DNA of 64,000 bases, taken from Agaribacter marinus (lineage in GTDB: Bacteria > Pseudomonadota > Gammaproteobacteria > Enterobacterales > Alteromonadaceae). The DNA lies in assembly GCF_030160655.1 (NCBI RefSeq), contig NZ_BSOT01000009.1:124001-188000 (forward strand), written 5' to 3'. A program made the translations under genes and the position numbers. Position 1 is the first letter of the stretch; each line of letters starts with the position of its first letter. Under the pieces are notes generated by a model. That model was given only the letters and a program-made list of their open reading frames with translations. It ran no database searches and was not told where the DNA came from. Below are positions 45,776 to 55,888 of this stretch, one piece after another.

Positions 45776-47305
45776 ATGAGTTCAAAAAAAACACCATTAG
45801 CACTACTTATCCTCGACGGATGGGGATATCGCGAAACGACTGAAAGTAATGCAATCGCCGCGGCAAATACGCCAAATTTAGACCGGCTTGCAAAAGAATA
45901 CGCCAATACGCTGATTTCTGGTTCTGGTCTTGATGTTGGCCTTCCTCCTGGGCAAATGGGTAATTCTGAAGTTGGGCATGTAAATCTAGGCGCTGGTCGC
46001 GTTGTATACCAAGACTTTACTAAAATTACTAAGGCGATTGATGACGGTAGTTTTTACGCTAACGACGTATTGGTAAAAGGTGTCACTCAGGCTGCTGACA
46101 ATAAGGGTGCTGTGCATATACTTGGCTTGCTATCGGGCGGCGGTGTGCATTCTCATATTGACCATTTATTTGCCGCTGTAAAATTAGCTAAAAAACAAGG
46201 TGTTGACAAAGTTTACGTGCACGGCTTTTTAGATGGTCGAGATACGCCACCGCAAAGCGCTATCGATTATGTGAAACAAACCACCGATTTTTGTGCTGAA
46301 TATGAGGGTGCTGAACTTGCGTCGGTGATTGGGCGTTATTATGCAATGGATAGAGACAACCGTTGGGATAGGGTCCAGCAGGCTTATGACCTTATTGTGT
46401 CTGGTATCGCTGAGTTTACTGTGAACGATATGAATGCCGGTATTCAAGCGTCTTATGATAACGATATTTCGGATGAATTTGTTAAACCTACAAAAGTGAG
46501 CACTTATGAAGGGATTAACGACGGCGACACTATCTTATTCATGAATTTCCGGGCAGATAGAGCTCGCGAATTATCGCATGCATTGGCAACCCCTAGTTTT
46601 AGTGGTTTTGAGCGAATAAAACTAGCTAACACAAATTTTGTAATGTTGACTGAATACGAAACAACACTAAAAGTACCTTGTGCATTCCCCACCGTAAACT
46701 TGGTGAATGTATTTGGTCAATGGTTAGCCGATCACGGAAAAACACAGTTGCGTATTTCTGAAACAGAGAAGTTTGCGCATGTCACATTCTTTTTTAGTGG
46801 AGGCAAAGAAGATGAATATGCAGGTGAAACACGTAAGCTGATTCCTTCTCCAGATGTTGCCACGTATGATTTACAGCCAGAAATGAACTCAGAATTATTG
46901 ACCGATGAGTTAGTTGCAGCGATCGAGTCGGGTGATTTCGACGCCATTATATGTAATTACCCGAACGGTGATATGGTGGGGCATACGGGTAATTTTGGTG
47001 CTGCCGTTAAAGCCTGTGAAGCCGTTGATGCCTGTATAGGCCGTGTCATTGCCGCTTTGGAAAAAGTGGGGGGAGAATGTCTAATTACCGCTGATCATGG
47101 AAATGCAGAACAGATGGTTGATCCGTCAACTGGCGTCAAGCATACTGCTCACACAAGCGAACCTGTTCCGTTCATTTACTTTGGTCGTCATGCCAACATA
47201 CGTGATAACGGTGTATTGAGTGACGTGGCTCCCACCATGTTACACCTGATGGGGATGGAGCAACCCGCCGAAATGACGGGAACACCAATTGTTACGCTAA
47301 AATAG
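45776..47305 (+). CDS. gpmI: Phosphoglycerate mutase, 2,3-bisphosphoglycerate-independent
   Basis: GpmI interconverts 3- and 2-phosphoglycerate in glycolysis using two metal ions. The 509-residue protein shows [11 protein letters not shown], the catalytic Ser64 in [24 protein letters not shown] and [11 protein letters not shown]. Followed 30 bases later by envC, the gpmI-envC order of E. coli. Confidence 0.97.
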   Translation: MSSKKTPLALLILDGWGYRETTESNAIAAANTPNLDRLAKEYANTLISGSGLDVGLPPGQMGNSEVGHVNLGAGRVVYQDFTKITKAIDDGSFYANDVLVKGVTQAADNKGAVHILGLLSGGGVHSHIDHLFAAVKLAKKQGVDKVYVHGFLDGRDTPPQSAIDYVKQTTDFCAEYEGAELASVIGRYYAMDRDNRWDRVQQAYDLIVSGIAEFTVNDMNAGIQASYDNDISDEFVKPTKVSTYEGINDGDTILFMNFRADRARELSHALATPSFSGFERIKLANTNFVMLTEYETTLKVPCAFPTVNLVNVFGQWLADHGKTQLRISETEKFAHVTFFFSGGKEDEYAGETRKLIPSPDVATYDLQPEMNSELLTDELVAAIESGDFDAIICNYPNGDMVGHTGNFGAAVKACEAVDACIGRVIAALEKVGGECLITADHGNAEQMVDPSTGVKHTAHTSEPVPFIYFGRHANIRDNGVLSDVAPTMLHLMGMEQPAEMTGTPIVTLK

Positions 47306-47335
47306 TGACGTAATAATAAGAAAATTAGGTAATTA

Positions 47336-48541
47336 ATGAAAAATCATCAGCACGTAGAGGCGCACTTTTATTCCAAAAAATTGCGTGCTTTGTCAAAAAG
47401 CTTTTCTCATGGGCTGATGGTTTTTGTTATTTCTATTGTTTTATCAACCGCAGTATTCGCACAGGATCAACGGGCTGACTTACAAGATATTCAGGCACTT
47501 ATTGCGCAAACTAAGTCTCAACTAGCTGAAAAACTAGAAGATAGTGAACGAATTCAACAAGAGCTAAAGCTCGCGGAATTGGAAATTGCGGAAGCCGCAA
47601 CCCAACTCAATCAAACCGATCAATTGTTAAAGCAAACCAGCGCAGATATAAATGCGCTTAAGCAAGAAAAAGCGCAAACTGAAACTCGTATTCAGCGTCA
47701 ACAGAGTTATCTTGCAAATCAACTTAAAAGTGCCTACATGGCTGGTAGCTATGACTACGCCAAATTGCTTTTTAACCAAGATAAAGCAGGAACATTAGAG
47801 CGAGTGCTTACTTACTACCAATATCTTAACAAAGCGCGACAGAAGCAGATCGATGGATTTAAGACACTTATCGACACGCTTGAGAGTGTTACCCTTGAGT
47901 TATCAAATAAACAAAATGATTTGCAGAGTCTACAAAAGACGCAGCTTGCGCAAAGTACCAAATTGCGAGACAGGCAACAGGTTCGATTTGAAAAGCTTGC
48001 CGTCTTAAACAAACAGATTGAATCTGACCAAGTAAGAGTAAATCGCTTGGAGCAACAAGAAAAAGATTTGCTTAGTGCAATTGAGCGCGCCGAACTTGCC
48101 GCACAACGAGCTAAGGCAACATCTAATCTAGACATAGAGTTAACGGGGTTAACTGACAAGCAAGGACAGCTTTTGCTACCGACGTCTGGCCAGGTACAAC
48201 GTTTGTTTGGTAAACGAAGACAAGGACAAGTTCGATGGAAGGGAGTTGTGTTTCAGACCTCCGCTGGAACGCCTGTATCGGCAGTGGCAGAAGGGCAAGT
48301 GTTATACGCAGATTGGCTTAAAGGTTTTGGTTTGGTCGTTATCGTTGATCATGGCGAGGGTTATATGTCGGTATATGGGCGCAATCAAGCGGTACTGAAA
48401 AATGTCGGCGACGCGGTACTAGCAGGAGATACAATTAGTCTTGTTGGGACTAGCGGTGGACAAGCTCGTGCAAGCTTGTACTTCGAACTGAGACACAAAG
48501 GAAAAGCACTTAACCCAAGCAAATGGCTTAAAAGAGGCTAA
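47336..48541 (+). CDS. envC: Murein hydrolase activator EnvC
   Basis: EnvC activates the septal amidases AmiA and AmiB. The 401-residue protein has a signal sequence (about 20-43), a long periplasmic coiled coil (about 45-270) and a degenerate LytM/M23 domain. The zinc ligands of active M23 peptidases are replaced: RWKGVVF where HxGxD is expected and SLYFELR where HxH is expected, exactly as in E. coli EnvC, so it is a regulator rather than a protease. The N-terminal region before the signal core is somewhat long, and a later start is possible. Confidence 0.93.
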   Translation: MKNHQHVEAHFYSKKLRALSKSFSHGLMVFVISIVLSTAVFAQDQRADLQDIQALIAQTKSQLAEKLEDSERIQQELKLAELEIAEAATQLNQTDQLLKQTSADINALKQEKAQTETRIQRQQSYLANQLKSAYMAGSYDYAKLLFNQDKAGTLERVLTYYQYLNKARQKQIDGFKTLIDTLESVTLELSNKQNDLQSLQKTQLAQSTKLRDRQQVRFEKLAVLNKQIESDQVRVNRLEQQEKDLLSAIERAELAAQRAKATSNLDIELTGLTDKQGQLLLPTSGQVQRLFGKRRQGQVRWKGVVFQTSAGTPVSAVAEGQVLYADWLKGFGLVVIVDHGEGYMSVYGRNQAVLKNVGDAVLAGDTISLVGTSGGQARASLYFELRHKGKALNPSKWLKRG

Positions 48542-48549
48542 GGCGACAC

Positions 48550-49176
48550 ATGAAGTCATTAGATGTTTTATTTAGCAATATTGGTGATTCACATTTTTTG
48601 CAAAACCAATTTTTTGTAGAAGGTACTATTCTTGGTGCTTGTAGTTGTCCAGAAATTCCTTTACCCGATGATTGGTTGCCATGGACAATATTGCATCACA
48701 ATAAAATTGAAGATACCGTGCAAGCGGATCGAGTTTTTTCGCAGTTGTTCGAGTATTTTAGGTGTGTTTTGGCGGAAATGCGTAATAACATCTACGCGCC
48801 ACCAAGGTATTTGCAGTATTCACTAGCGTCGTCAAATCTTGAATTACAAAGTTTTATGCAGGGCCTAATATATGCACATCAACAATGCGAGAGCATATGG
48901 CAAAACGCTTGGGCATTAATGCAGGCTAAAAGTGCAGAAAAAGCACCTTCATTATCGAAAGACTTGAAACATTGCATTTTAATGTTTTCCACATTTGCAG
49001 ATATAAAACAAGCGACGATGCAAGCAGAGCAGAGAAATGAGTCTGCGTTTAGTCAAAATCTTCCGACAATTTCACGTTCAATCCCAGCCGCAATCAGCAA
49101 ATATTTAGCGATATCTGGAGAGTTAGCAGCCTATTTGCCAAATCAATTTGAAACGTTCGAACAGATACGAGATTAG
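48550..49176 (+). CDS. YecA/UPF0149-like protein
   Basis: The 208-residue cytoplasmic protein resembles the UPF0149 (YecA/YgfB) family, mainly by the N-terminal segment VEGTILGACSCPEIPLPDDW, where the family has a G-x(3)-A-x(n)-P-E-x(3)-P-x-x-W pattern. It lacks the C-terminal SEC-C zinc motif of full YecA. Function unknown. It is 8 bases after envC and probably cotranscribed. Confidence 0.6.
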   Translation: MKSLDVLFSNIGDSHFLQNQFFVEGTILGACSCPEIPLPDDWLPWTILHHNKIEDTVQADRVFSQLFEYFRCVLAEMRNNIYAPPRYLQYSLASSNLELQSFMQGLIYAHQQCESIWQNAWALMQAKSAEKAPSLSKDLKHCILMFSTFADIKQATMQAEQRNESAFSQNLPTISRSIPAAISKYLAISGELAAYLPNQFETFEQIRD

Positions 49177-49192
49177 TTCAGTAGCTCCCCAC

Positions 49193-49621
49193 TTAAAAAG
49201 GTTTCACTACTGCCAATAAGATAACAATCAGTAATGCAATTACTGGCGCTTCATTTAAGAATCTGAAAAATTTAGCGCTATGTTTATTTTGGTCTTTGGC
49301 AAATACCTTAACAAGGTGCCATAGGTAAAAATGATAGACGTAAAATAGCGATACCAATAACAGTTTTGCATGCAACCATCCGCTGACAGATAGCCACGCC
49401 GTGCCATATTGCGCAATGATTAAAACACCTAAGATAAGCGTCAGTAAAGCGAAGGGGGTAACAAAAAGCCACAGCCGCCTTTCCATTATCTTGAATTGGT
49501 CCTTAACGGCTTGGTCATTTGTGGAGGCGTGATAAACAAAAAGTCTCGGGAGGTAAAACAGACCTGCCATCCACGCGAGCATGAAAAATATATGGAATGC
49601 TTTTAACCAGAGAATGATCAT
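49193..49621 (-). CDS. hemJ: Protoporphyrinogen oxidase HemJ
   Basis: A 142-residue membrane protein with four predicted helices. The N-terminal LKAFHIFFMLAWMAGLFYLPRLFVYH block, with His10 (KAFH), is the HemJ hallmark. HemJ converts protoporphyrinogen IX to protoporphyrin IX in bacteria lacking HemG or HemY. It lies downstream of the ClC gene on the same strand with a 41-base gap. hemB, another haem gene, begins at the far right of this window. Confidence 0.9.
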   Translation of the reverse strand: MIILWLKAFHIFFMLAWMAGLFYLPRLFVYHASTNDQAVKDQFKIMERRLWLFVTPFALLTLILGVLIIAQYGTAWLSVSGWLHAKLLLVSLFYVYHFYLWHLVKVFAKDQNKHSAKFFRFLNEAPVIALLIVILLAVVKPF

Positions 49622-49662
49622 TCTTCCTTCCTAAATATGTATAGCCCTATACTCAACATGCG

Positions 49663-51411
49663 CTAGTGTTGCCTTCTTAGTAAATATGAGTGCAACATGT
49701 TCCAAGTAATTACACCAACAACTCTGGAGGATGCAAGGTTAGTGTTTTGCAACAAATCTTCCGGTAACTCATGAATATTCATATATTGTCGCTCATCACG
49801 GCTAGATACCGTCAAATCTAAAATAACCACTGCGCCTTGTCGCCTATCTTGCAGCGCATCATGGACATCTGCCATGGTATGTTGTTGTGTTAACAGGTGC
49901 ACGTCTTGAGAACTTAGGGTTTGCTCTTTTGTTTGTAAACCATAATCTAAATTCATCCATTTGTATTTTTGTACGTCTTTGCTCGCTTGATGCAATACAA
50001 TTGTGTTCGGCTCAGCTTGTAGCAGGGATTTGAGCTCGTCGTCTTCTTGCGATACTACCAACTTAAACTTAGTATTCATTGCGGCCAATACGCCAGTCTG
50101 TTGCAATAAATCTCGAATTGGCGACGTAGTGTAAGGTAGGCCTTGATATTCCAGTTGCCGAATAAAAATAGAACGGTTGTTAAATATCTGTTTAGACGTT
50201 AGAAATGCACTAACAATAACGATAATGGCAGGTAGAATGACGTGTGAATCAGCGGCGAGTTCCATGGACGCAGACAAAGCCGCCATGGGAGCATGTAGCA
50301 CAGATGCCAAAAAACCCGCTAAGCCTAAAAGGGCATAGGTAGTCGTTAAGTTGGTATCGTAAAAGCCTCTGAGAGGTTCAAATAGGATGACGCCGAGTAA
50401 CATGCCTATTACCATTACTGCACCAATGATACCCCCCGGAATTCCTAGAGATATCGCAATGATGGCTAGTACAAACTTTGCTATAAATAGATAGACTAAA
50501 AATGAAAACGCATAGTCACTCGATAACAAGTTATCTACACTAATAAACTCTGCGCCTAAAGACTCAGGAAAGAAGTATCCCATGATGCCCGTGACCGTGC
50601 CAGCTAATATAAGACGATAAAACATGCCTACGCGCCTGAACAAACGCATCAGTAGCATTAACTGGCTATTGAATAGTGCGGCGGCTGTGCCAATACAAAT
50701 TCCAAATACGATGAGATAAACGAGTTGTACGCCTGAGATAGGTTCAAAGCTTAAAAAGCCTAGTTCAGTCACGTTGCCAAACACTGCACGTGTAACCATT
50801 GAACCAACAGCTGCTGCTAACATCACAGGGATAAAAATATGTACTTTGTATTCGCGAAGTACCACTTCCATTACAAAAATTATCGCCGCAAAAGGGGTAT
50901 TAAATGCCGCAGCAATCCCGCCTGCAATGCCACAACCCGCAAGTATCCTTAAGCTATTAAAAGGTAAATGTAGCCAGCGCCCTAGATAATGACTAGTCGC
51001 CGCTGCTAAGTGCACAGTTGGCCCTTCTTTGCCAACGACAAAACCGCTACCGAGAGCTAGTACACCACCAATGAATTGGTTGATAGAATTTCGCAGTGGG
51101 ATGTGACCGTAGTAAATTTTTAAACGATGTATGACAAAAGGAATGCCCATTCGGTAATGCTTAAAGCCTGTAAGGCGTGCCACAAAAAATATAATGAAGG
51201 CTGCAAAAATAGGGAGTACTAATCGATTCCAATCAGACGTTTCAATATAACTGCCGACATTCCCAATTAATGAATATTGCCATAGGCCTATCAATGCTCT
51301 AAACACGACCACGACGGTCGCCGCCATTAAACCGCCAGCCAACCCAATCAAGCACAGTTGAATTGATGTGCTAGGAATTGACAGTATTTGGCGTAAAGAC
51401 TGAAGCGACAT
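49663..51411 (-). CDS. ClC family chloride channel/exchanger with CBS pair
   Basis: The 582-residue protein has the ClC membrane domain of about ten or more helices (about 1-420) and a cytoplasmic CBS region. GKEGP with gating Glu129 is present. A second Glu182 in FAAIIFVMEVV occupies the position of the E. coli proton glutamate E203, which suggests a Cl-/H+ antiporter rather than a passive channel. The selectivity motif GSGIP is reduced to RMGIP, so the anion preferred may differ. The CBS domains end with a VVILDLTVSSRDERQYMNIHEL-like segment that is longer than usual. Confidence 0.85.
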   Translation of the reverse strand: MSLQSLRQILSIPSTSIQLCLIGLAGGLMAATVVVVFRALIGLWQYSLIGNVGSYIETSDWNRLVLPIFAAFIIFFVARLTGFKHYRMGIPFVIHRLKIYYGHIPLRNSINQFIGGVLALGSGFVVGKEGPTVHLAAATSHYLGRWLHLPFNSLRILAGCGIAGGIAAAFNTPFAAIIFVMEVVLREYKVHIFIPVMLAAAVGSMVTRAVFGNVTELGFLSFEPISGVQLVYLIVFGICIGTAAALFNSQLMLLMRLFRRVGMFYRLILAGTVTGIMGYFFPESLGAEFISVDNLLSSDYAFSFLVYLFIAKFVLAIIAISLGIPGGIIGAVMVIGMLLGVILFEPLRGFYDTNLTTTYALLGLAGFLASVLHAPMAALSASMELAADSHVILPAIIVIVSAFLTSKQIFNNRSIFIRQLEYQGLPYTTSPIRDLLQQTGVLAAMNTKFKLVVSQEDDELKSLLQAEPNTIVLHQASKDVQKYKWMNLDYGLQTKEQTLSSQDVHLLTQQHTMADVHDALQDRRQGAVVILDLTVSSRDERQYMNIHELPEDLLQNTNLASSRVVGVITWNMLHSYLLRRQH

Positions 51412-51555
51412 TGATGTAAAGCCTGCTATTCTATGTTATTCGTTTGATTTTTATACCGTGTAGGGAAACAGATGTGTAGTCGTCTACATGAAGCCCTAAT
51501 TTTCTTTAGATAATAAATGTATACTACCATAGAGAATTAGTGTTGGAGATTTTTG

Positions 51556-52278
51556 TTGCAAATAAATAAGTATAAACAACAAGTTGGATTTGTCCGCTTT
51601 TATGGAACGGTATTATTTGTCATTGCCTTAAGTTTTTGGGCTGGGTATGAAATTGCCACGACTAATCACACAAATGCACTTGAAGAAGTCGCGATGATCA
51701 ACCAATCGATGGATAATTTGATGGAGGATAATCAGCGTCTTAATTCCGCGCTAAATAAGCGCAAGATTGAATTGGATGTTCAGCGCCTGACGAATGAAAA
51801 AACACAATTAGAAATACGTGAACTATTAAAGAATGAAACGGCGCTCAAACAACAAATTTCTTTTTATCAACGAGTGATGGCGCCAGAAACTACTCAAGAT
51901 GGTTTTGTGGTAGAGCGAGTAGAAATAAATGCAACACAAAGTACTAACAATTTCGAAATGAAGCTAATGCTATTACAGCATGAAAATATCAAAGCGGTAA
52001 TCAAAGGCACCTTGAATATTCAATTGGTGGGAAGCTTGAATGATGAGCCAAAAAGCTATGCAATCGATGATTTGCAAAATGTACCTAAAAACAGTTTAGA
52101 CTTTGGATTCAAGTATTTTCAAGTATTAGTACTCAACGTCACACTGCCAGAAGGCTTTGAACCTGCAAGGCTTGAAATCTCTACCGATGTCTATAAATAT
52201 AAGCGAAAGCGCGGTAGTTATAGCAGCACCGTGGATTGGAGCGACGCCTATGCGAGTGAAGAGCGAATACTTGATTAA
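51556..52278 (+). CDS. DUF6776-like bitopic coiled-coil protein
   Basis: A 240-residue protein with one transmembrane helix (about 12-35), a coiled coil (about 40-110) and a compact beta-rich C-terminal domain predicted to be periplasmic. It resembles the DUF6776 proteins often found beside erpA. Function unknown. Two adjacent TTG codons could start it (51553 or 51556). I chose the second because GGAG is then 7 bases upstream. No ATG start is available without losing the membrane segment. Confidence 0.7.
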   Translation: MQINKYKQQVGFVRFYGTVLFVIALSFWAGYEIATTNHTNALEEVAMINQSMDNLMEDNQRLNSALNKRKIELDVQRLTNEKTQLEIRELLKNETALKQQISFYQRVMAPETTQDGFVVERVEINATQSTNNFEMKLMLLQHENIKAVIKGTLNIQLVGSLNDEPKSYAIDDLQNVPKNSLDFGFKYFQVLVLNVTLPEGFEPARLEISTDVYKYKRKRGSYSSTVDWSDAYASEERILD

Positions 52279-52372
52279 AATACTCAGGTATTAGATAATC
52301 TATCCCTAGTAAATGATCGTCCTGGCACTTGAAGTTGAAACAGTGTCAGTTTTGTTGAGGTAAATAAACAGC

Positions 52373-52717
52373 ATGTCAGTAGAATCAGTAGTGCCGATTG
52401 AGTTTTCGGATGCGGCAGCGCAAAAGGTGAAAACACTTATTGCGGAAGAAGAGAATCCTGCGCTTAAACTAAGAGTGTATGTGACGGGAGGCGGTTGTTC
52501 TGGGTTTCAATATGGTTTCACATTCGATGAAAAAGTAAATGAAGGTGATATGACAATTGAAAAAGATACTGTAACACTGCTTGTTGATTCGATGAGCCTT
52601 CAATATCTTGTTGGCGGCACTGTTGATTACACTGAAGGCTTAGAGGGCGCAAGGTTTTTTGTGAATAACCCAAATGCATCAACCACTTGTGGTTGCGGTG
52701 CAAGTTTCAGTATTTAG
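52373..52717 (+). CDS. erpA: Iron-sulfur cluster insertion protein ErpA
   Basis: A-type carrier that delivers Fe-S clusters to apoproteins such as those of isoprenoid synthesis and respiration. The 114-residue protein has the three ligand cysteines: Cys42 in [11 protein letters not shown], and Cys106 and Cys108 in [11 protein letters not shown]. The N-terminal [14 protein letters not shown] is ErpA-like rather than IscA-like. Confidence 0.95.
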   Translation: MSVESVVPIEFSDAAAQKVKTLIAEEENPALKLRVYVTGGGCSGFQYGFTFDEKVNEGDMTIEKDTVTLLVDSMSLQYLVGGTVDYTEGLEGARFFVNNPNASTTCGCGASFSI

Positions 52718-52890
52718 CGTTCTTTTTGTAAGAATCTCAGGCATATCGAGTCATCGTTTTCTTGATGGCTCTCTAGTTTTCAATTTTTCATATAAGCCTT
52801 TCTTTTTTTGGTAAGACTTCTACCTCCATTATCTCCTTATGTTATAAAGACGTTAATTTTATCTAACATGATAAGTGCGCTGTACTACTT

Positions 52891-52926
52891 GTATGCTGCA
52901 ATAACGTTGTATGTTGCAATAACGTT
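52891..52926. repeat. Two tandem 18-bp units between erpA and the cytochrome gene
   Basis: GTATGCTGCAATAACGTT is followed directly by GTATGTTGCAATAACGTT, one mismatch. They lie about 70-105 bases before the cytochrome start, where promoter or regulator sites would be expected. No gene lies in the remaining gap (52718-52994). Confidence 0.7.
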
Positions 52927-52994
52927 GGTTGTTATCAAATCAGTGCATCCATTTTAGTGTAGTGAGTTTATTCATGCGTTTTTGAGGTATTGCA

Positions 52995-54335
52995 ATGTAT
53001 AAAGTATTTTCGAACGCTGCAAAGGTTTTAGGTTCTATAGGGTTTATGTTTGCTGTTTCTGCAACATGGGCAAATGATGGTAGCGACTCGCTTCGTGATT
53101 TAGCAAATGACGAAAGTGCGCTACAACAGGGTAAAAAGCTTTATCAACAAGTGTGTGCATCATGTCATGCAAGAGATCTCAGTGGATCTGTTGGCTTCAA
53201 TTTGAAGGATGGAGAATGGGTGCATGGCGAGGCACCAACAAAGATTTTATCAAATATTAAAAAGGGGTTCATGAATGCTGGGATGCCAGGTTTTGGTTCT
53301 GTGTATACTGAACCTCAACTGAAATCCATAGTGGCCTACATATTGTCGGAAAGGGAGGGGTTTGCAGACCTCTCTTACAAAATTTACGCGATGGAAACGC
53401 CGGAAGATAAAGTCGTGACGTCAGAAAAGCTAATCAAGTCTGGAGAACTACCTAACAATTTCGCTGATTTTCGTTTGCCTGAGGTTGAAAATTATAGGAT
53501 TGAGTTTGAAGGCGATTTTTATGCCCCGAGGGATGAAGTATCAAAAATTTGGGCGCAATGGGGGAAACCACTTGATATCGTTGTCGAAGTCGATGGCGAA
53601 GCGGTTGCTAAAGGTGGAAACCCTTGGGTGCCTACATGGACATTAAAACCTGGGAAGCAACGTTTAAAGCTCATTTATCATTCAGGGACTAATCGACCAA
53701 ATCAACGCGATCTTATTTTGATCGTGACGAATGAAGACATGAGTATCAAATTATTCCCTATTTCTACCCGCGCTAGACAAGCAATGTCTGATAATAAAAT
53801 TGAGATTATTGCGACTGGGAAAACACTTGTTCAACGGAAAAAAGTATTGGGCGTACCGTCTTACTCCGTGTCAGTCGGTACTCCAAATAATATTAATTAT
53901 GCCTTTAACACACGGACTTGCTCTGTTGTTGCGATGTGGCAAGGGGATATGTTAAACGTTGGGCCGAATGTATCAGGGAGAGGTCAAGATGGTAGCTTAG
54001 TGCTAGGGGAATTTTTGTTTAAACATCCTCAAACCTTAGATGTAGCAACAGGCAGTGACGGTAAATGTCGTTATCAAGGGTATAAAATGCAAAGTGGTGA
54101 CCCTATTTTCACTTATAAATTAAATGACACTCAATATACATTAACGCCTATCGCCGTTAACAACAAACAAATTGACTTTACATACACTATCGAAGCGAAT
54201 GAGATGCTAAATCTTAATCTGCCTTTTGGCGAAGGTTTTGAATGGTTTGTATCTGACCAACGAGCCGATGTGGAATATTTACAAGTGTCTCCAGATAGCA
54301 GTGGTAAGTTGACTGTTTCAGCCAGATTAGATTAG
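52995..54335 (+). CDS. Secreted cytochrome c-domain protein, unknown partner domain
   Basis: A 446-residue exported protein with a Sec signal (cleavage after TWA, about residue 26). It has a class I cytochrome c domain with haem motif CASCH at 54-58 and a likely axial Met97 in AGMPGFG. The 310 residues that follow have no known domain that I can name. They are beta-rich, contain TRTCSVVAMWQGDMLNVGPNVSGRGQ, and recall regions attached to PQQ/sorbosone-type dehydrogenases in planctomycetes. The next gene, 7 bases later, encodes a secreted sugar-dehydrogenase-like propeller, so the haem protein is probably its electron acceptor. Only one haem motif is present. Substrate not deducible. Confidence 0.75.
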   Translation: MYKVFSNAAKVLGSIGFMFAVSATWANDGSDSLRDLANDESALQQGKKLYQQVCASCHARDLSGSVGFNLKDGEWVHGEAPTKILSNIKKGFMNAGMPGFGSVYTEPQLKSIVAYILSEREGFADLSYKIYAMETPEDKVVTSEKLIKSGELPNNFADFRLPEVENYRIEFEGDFYAPRDEVSKIWAQWGKPLDIVVEVDGEAVAKGGNPWVPTWTLKPGKQRLKLIYHSGTNRPNQRDLILIVTNEDMSIKLFPISTRARQAMSDNKIEIIATGKTLVQRKKVLGVPSYSVSVGTPNNINYAFNTRTCSVVAMWQGDMLNVGPNVSGRGQDGSLVLGEFLFKHPQTLDVATGSDGKCRYQGYKMQSGDPIFTYKLNDTQYTLTPIAVNNKQIDFTYTIEANEMLNLNLPFGEGFEWFVSDQRADVEYLQVSPDSSGKLTVSARLD

Positions 54336-54342
54336 GAAGTAA

Positions 54343-55815
54343 GTGCATATGATTTTTTATATTCGACGATTTTGTGCGATTTCTCTCGCACTTACATGTT
54401 TCGGCCATCTAAGTGTTTCGGCGCAACAGGCGCCAGAACATAAATACAAGCCTGATGGTTACTCAATAGTGACTATTGAAACGCCAAAAGATGTGCGTTT
54501 TCACGCCACCGGTTTAGATACAGACAAACATGGTATTGTTTATGTCGCTACGCGTTTTGGTGATGTTTGGCGTTTTGAAAATAACGAATGGACGAAGTTT
54601 GCTGAAGGCTTGCATGAGGCAACAGGGATACTCATTGATGATGACGGTAGCGTTGTGGTGGCACACAAACCCGAGCTGACAAGGCTAATTGATGCCAATG
54701 AAGATGGTGTTGCAGATGAATATCAATATCTTTCAGGTGGTTGGGATTTTCACGACAATTACCATGAGTTTACGTTTGGCCCCGTAAAAACCGGTAATGG
54801 TAGCTATTATGGTACTTTGAACTTAAGCCACAATGACCCAAATGCGTTCAAAATGGGTGCAATGGGATCCTCAGGAGGCTATCGCGGGTTTGCGTTTGAA
54901 GTTAATGCAAAAGGCGAGTTTTCACCTTTTGCATGGGGGCTTCGTTCACCTGCAGGTATCGGCGCTAGTCCAACTGGAGAATTGTTCTTTACAGACAATC
55001 AAGGTGACTGGGTACCTACGTCTAAACTACATTTGCTCAAGAAGGGTAAATTCTATGGACACCCTGTCTCATTAATTGAGGTCGACGGTTTTACGAAGGA
55101 AAGTATTCAGGCGCTCTCGCTGGATGCACTAGAAGAAATGAGCGAAACGCCAGTGGTGTGGATCCCCCATGGTGAAGTCGCCAGTTCTCCTGGGAACCCA
55201 GAATGGGATACGACAGCGGGAAGTTTTGGTCCCTTTAAAAATCAAATATTCATTGGCGATCAGACACAGTCAAATATCTTCCGTGTCCTTCTAGACAAAG
55301 TAAATGGCGAATATCAAGGGGCTGTGATCAATTTCATGAATAAATTCCAGAGTGGTAATATTCGTCTGGATTTTGATAAAAAAGGTCAACTGTGGGTTGG
55401 ACAAACGGCTCGCGGTTGGGGGGCTAAAGGGGGTAAACCTTTCGGTCTACAAAAAGTTGTATGGGATGGGACAAATCCATTTGAGTTACTAGATATTAAG
55501 CTGACAAAATCAGGTTTTTCCTTGTCCTTTACTGACGAACTTGATGCATCGTCTGTTGTAAAAGCTAGCCTTTCTGCCCAGCAGTGGGGATATAAGTATT
55601 CCGGTAATTATGGTTCGCCTAAGATTGACTTGAAGTCACTCGATATTGCGTCGGTTACTTTGCAGGCAGACGGTAAGACGATTGATATTACCTTGCCACT
55701 TATGGCAAAGCAGGTCATTCAGATTGATTTTACTGGCCTTCGTGATAAAAGCGGTAGAAGCGTGAGTGTAGACAAGGTGTATTATACGCTAAATCAACTT
55801 ATTAGTGCGCAGTAG
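54343..55815 (+). CDS. Secreted sorbosone/glucose dehydrogenase-like beta-propeller
   Basis: This 490-residue protein has a Sec signal peptide (cleavage after VSA, about residue 26) and then a six-bladed propeller of the PQQ-dependent sugar dehydrogenase / L-sorbosone dehydrogenase type. Blade motifs are YVATRFGDVWRF, WGLRSPAGIGASPTGELFFTDNQGDW and IFIGDQTQSNIFRV; a beta-sandwich domain of about 90 residues closes the chain. Its reading frame starts 7 bases after the cytochrome gene, so the two form an operon. Cofactor and substrate are not proven by sequence. The signal is not a convincing Tat signal even though tatABC lies nearby. Confidence 0.72.
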   Translation: MHMIFYIRRFCAISLALTCFGHLSVSAQQAPEHKYKPDGYSIVTIETPKDVRFHATGLDTDKHGIVYVATRFGDVWRFENNEWTKFAEGLHEATGILIDDDGSVVVAHKPELTRLIDANEDGVADEYQYLSGGWDFHDNYHEFTFGPVKTGNGSYYGTLNLSHNDPNAFKMGAMGSSGGYRGFAFEVNAKGEFSPFAWGLRSPAGIGASPTGELFFTDNQGDWVPTSKLHLLKKGKFYGHPVSLIEVDGFTKESIQALSLDALEEMSETPVVWIPHGEVASSPGNPEWDTTAGSFGPFKNQIFIGDQTQSNIFRVLLDKVNGEYQGAVINFMNKFQSGNIRLDFDKKGQLWVGQTARGWGAKGGKPFGLQKVVWDGTNPFELLDIKLTKSGFSLSFTDELDASSVVKASLSAQQWGYKYSGNYGSPKIDLKSLDIASVTLQADGKTIDITLPLMAKQVIQIDFTGLRDKSGRSVSVDKVYYTLNQLISAQ

Positions 55816-55888
55816 TGGCTTAATTCACCGGGTTTTCGCCTTATAATTGGGATAAGCGTGAGGCACTGACTTGAGCAATTAGTACGCG

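Noticed and set aside
47336-48541. Active M23 zinc endopeptidase
   Set aside because: Both zinc-ligand motifs are replaced (RWKG and SLYFE), as in the non-catalytic activator EnvC.
54343-54420. Tat signal on the beta-propeller protein, suggested by the nearby tat operon
   Set aside because: The two arginines are followed directly by FCAIS, not the S/T-RR-x-F-L-K pattern; a Sec signal fits better.
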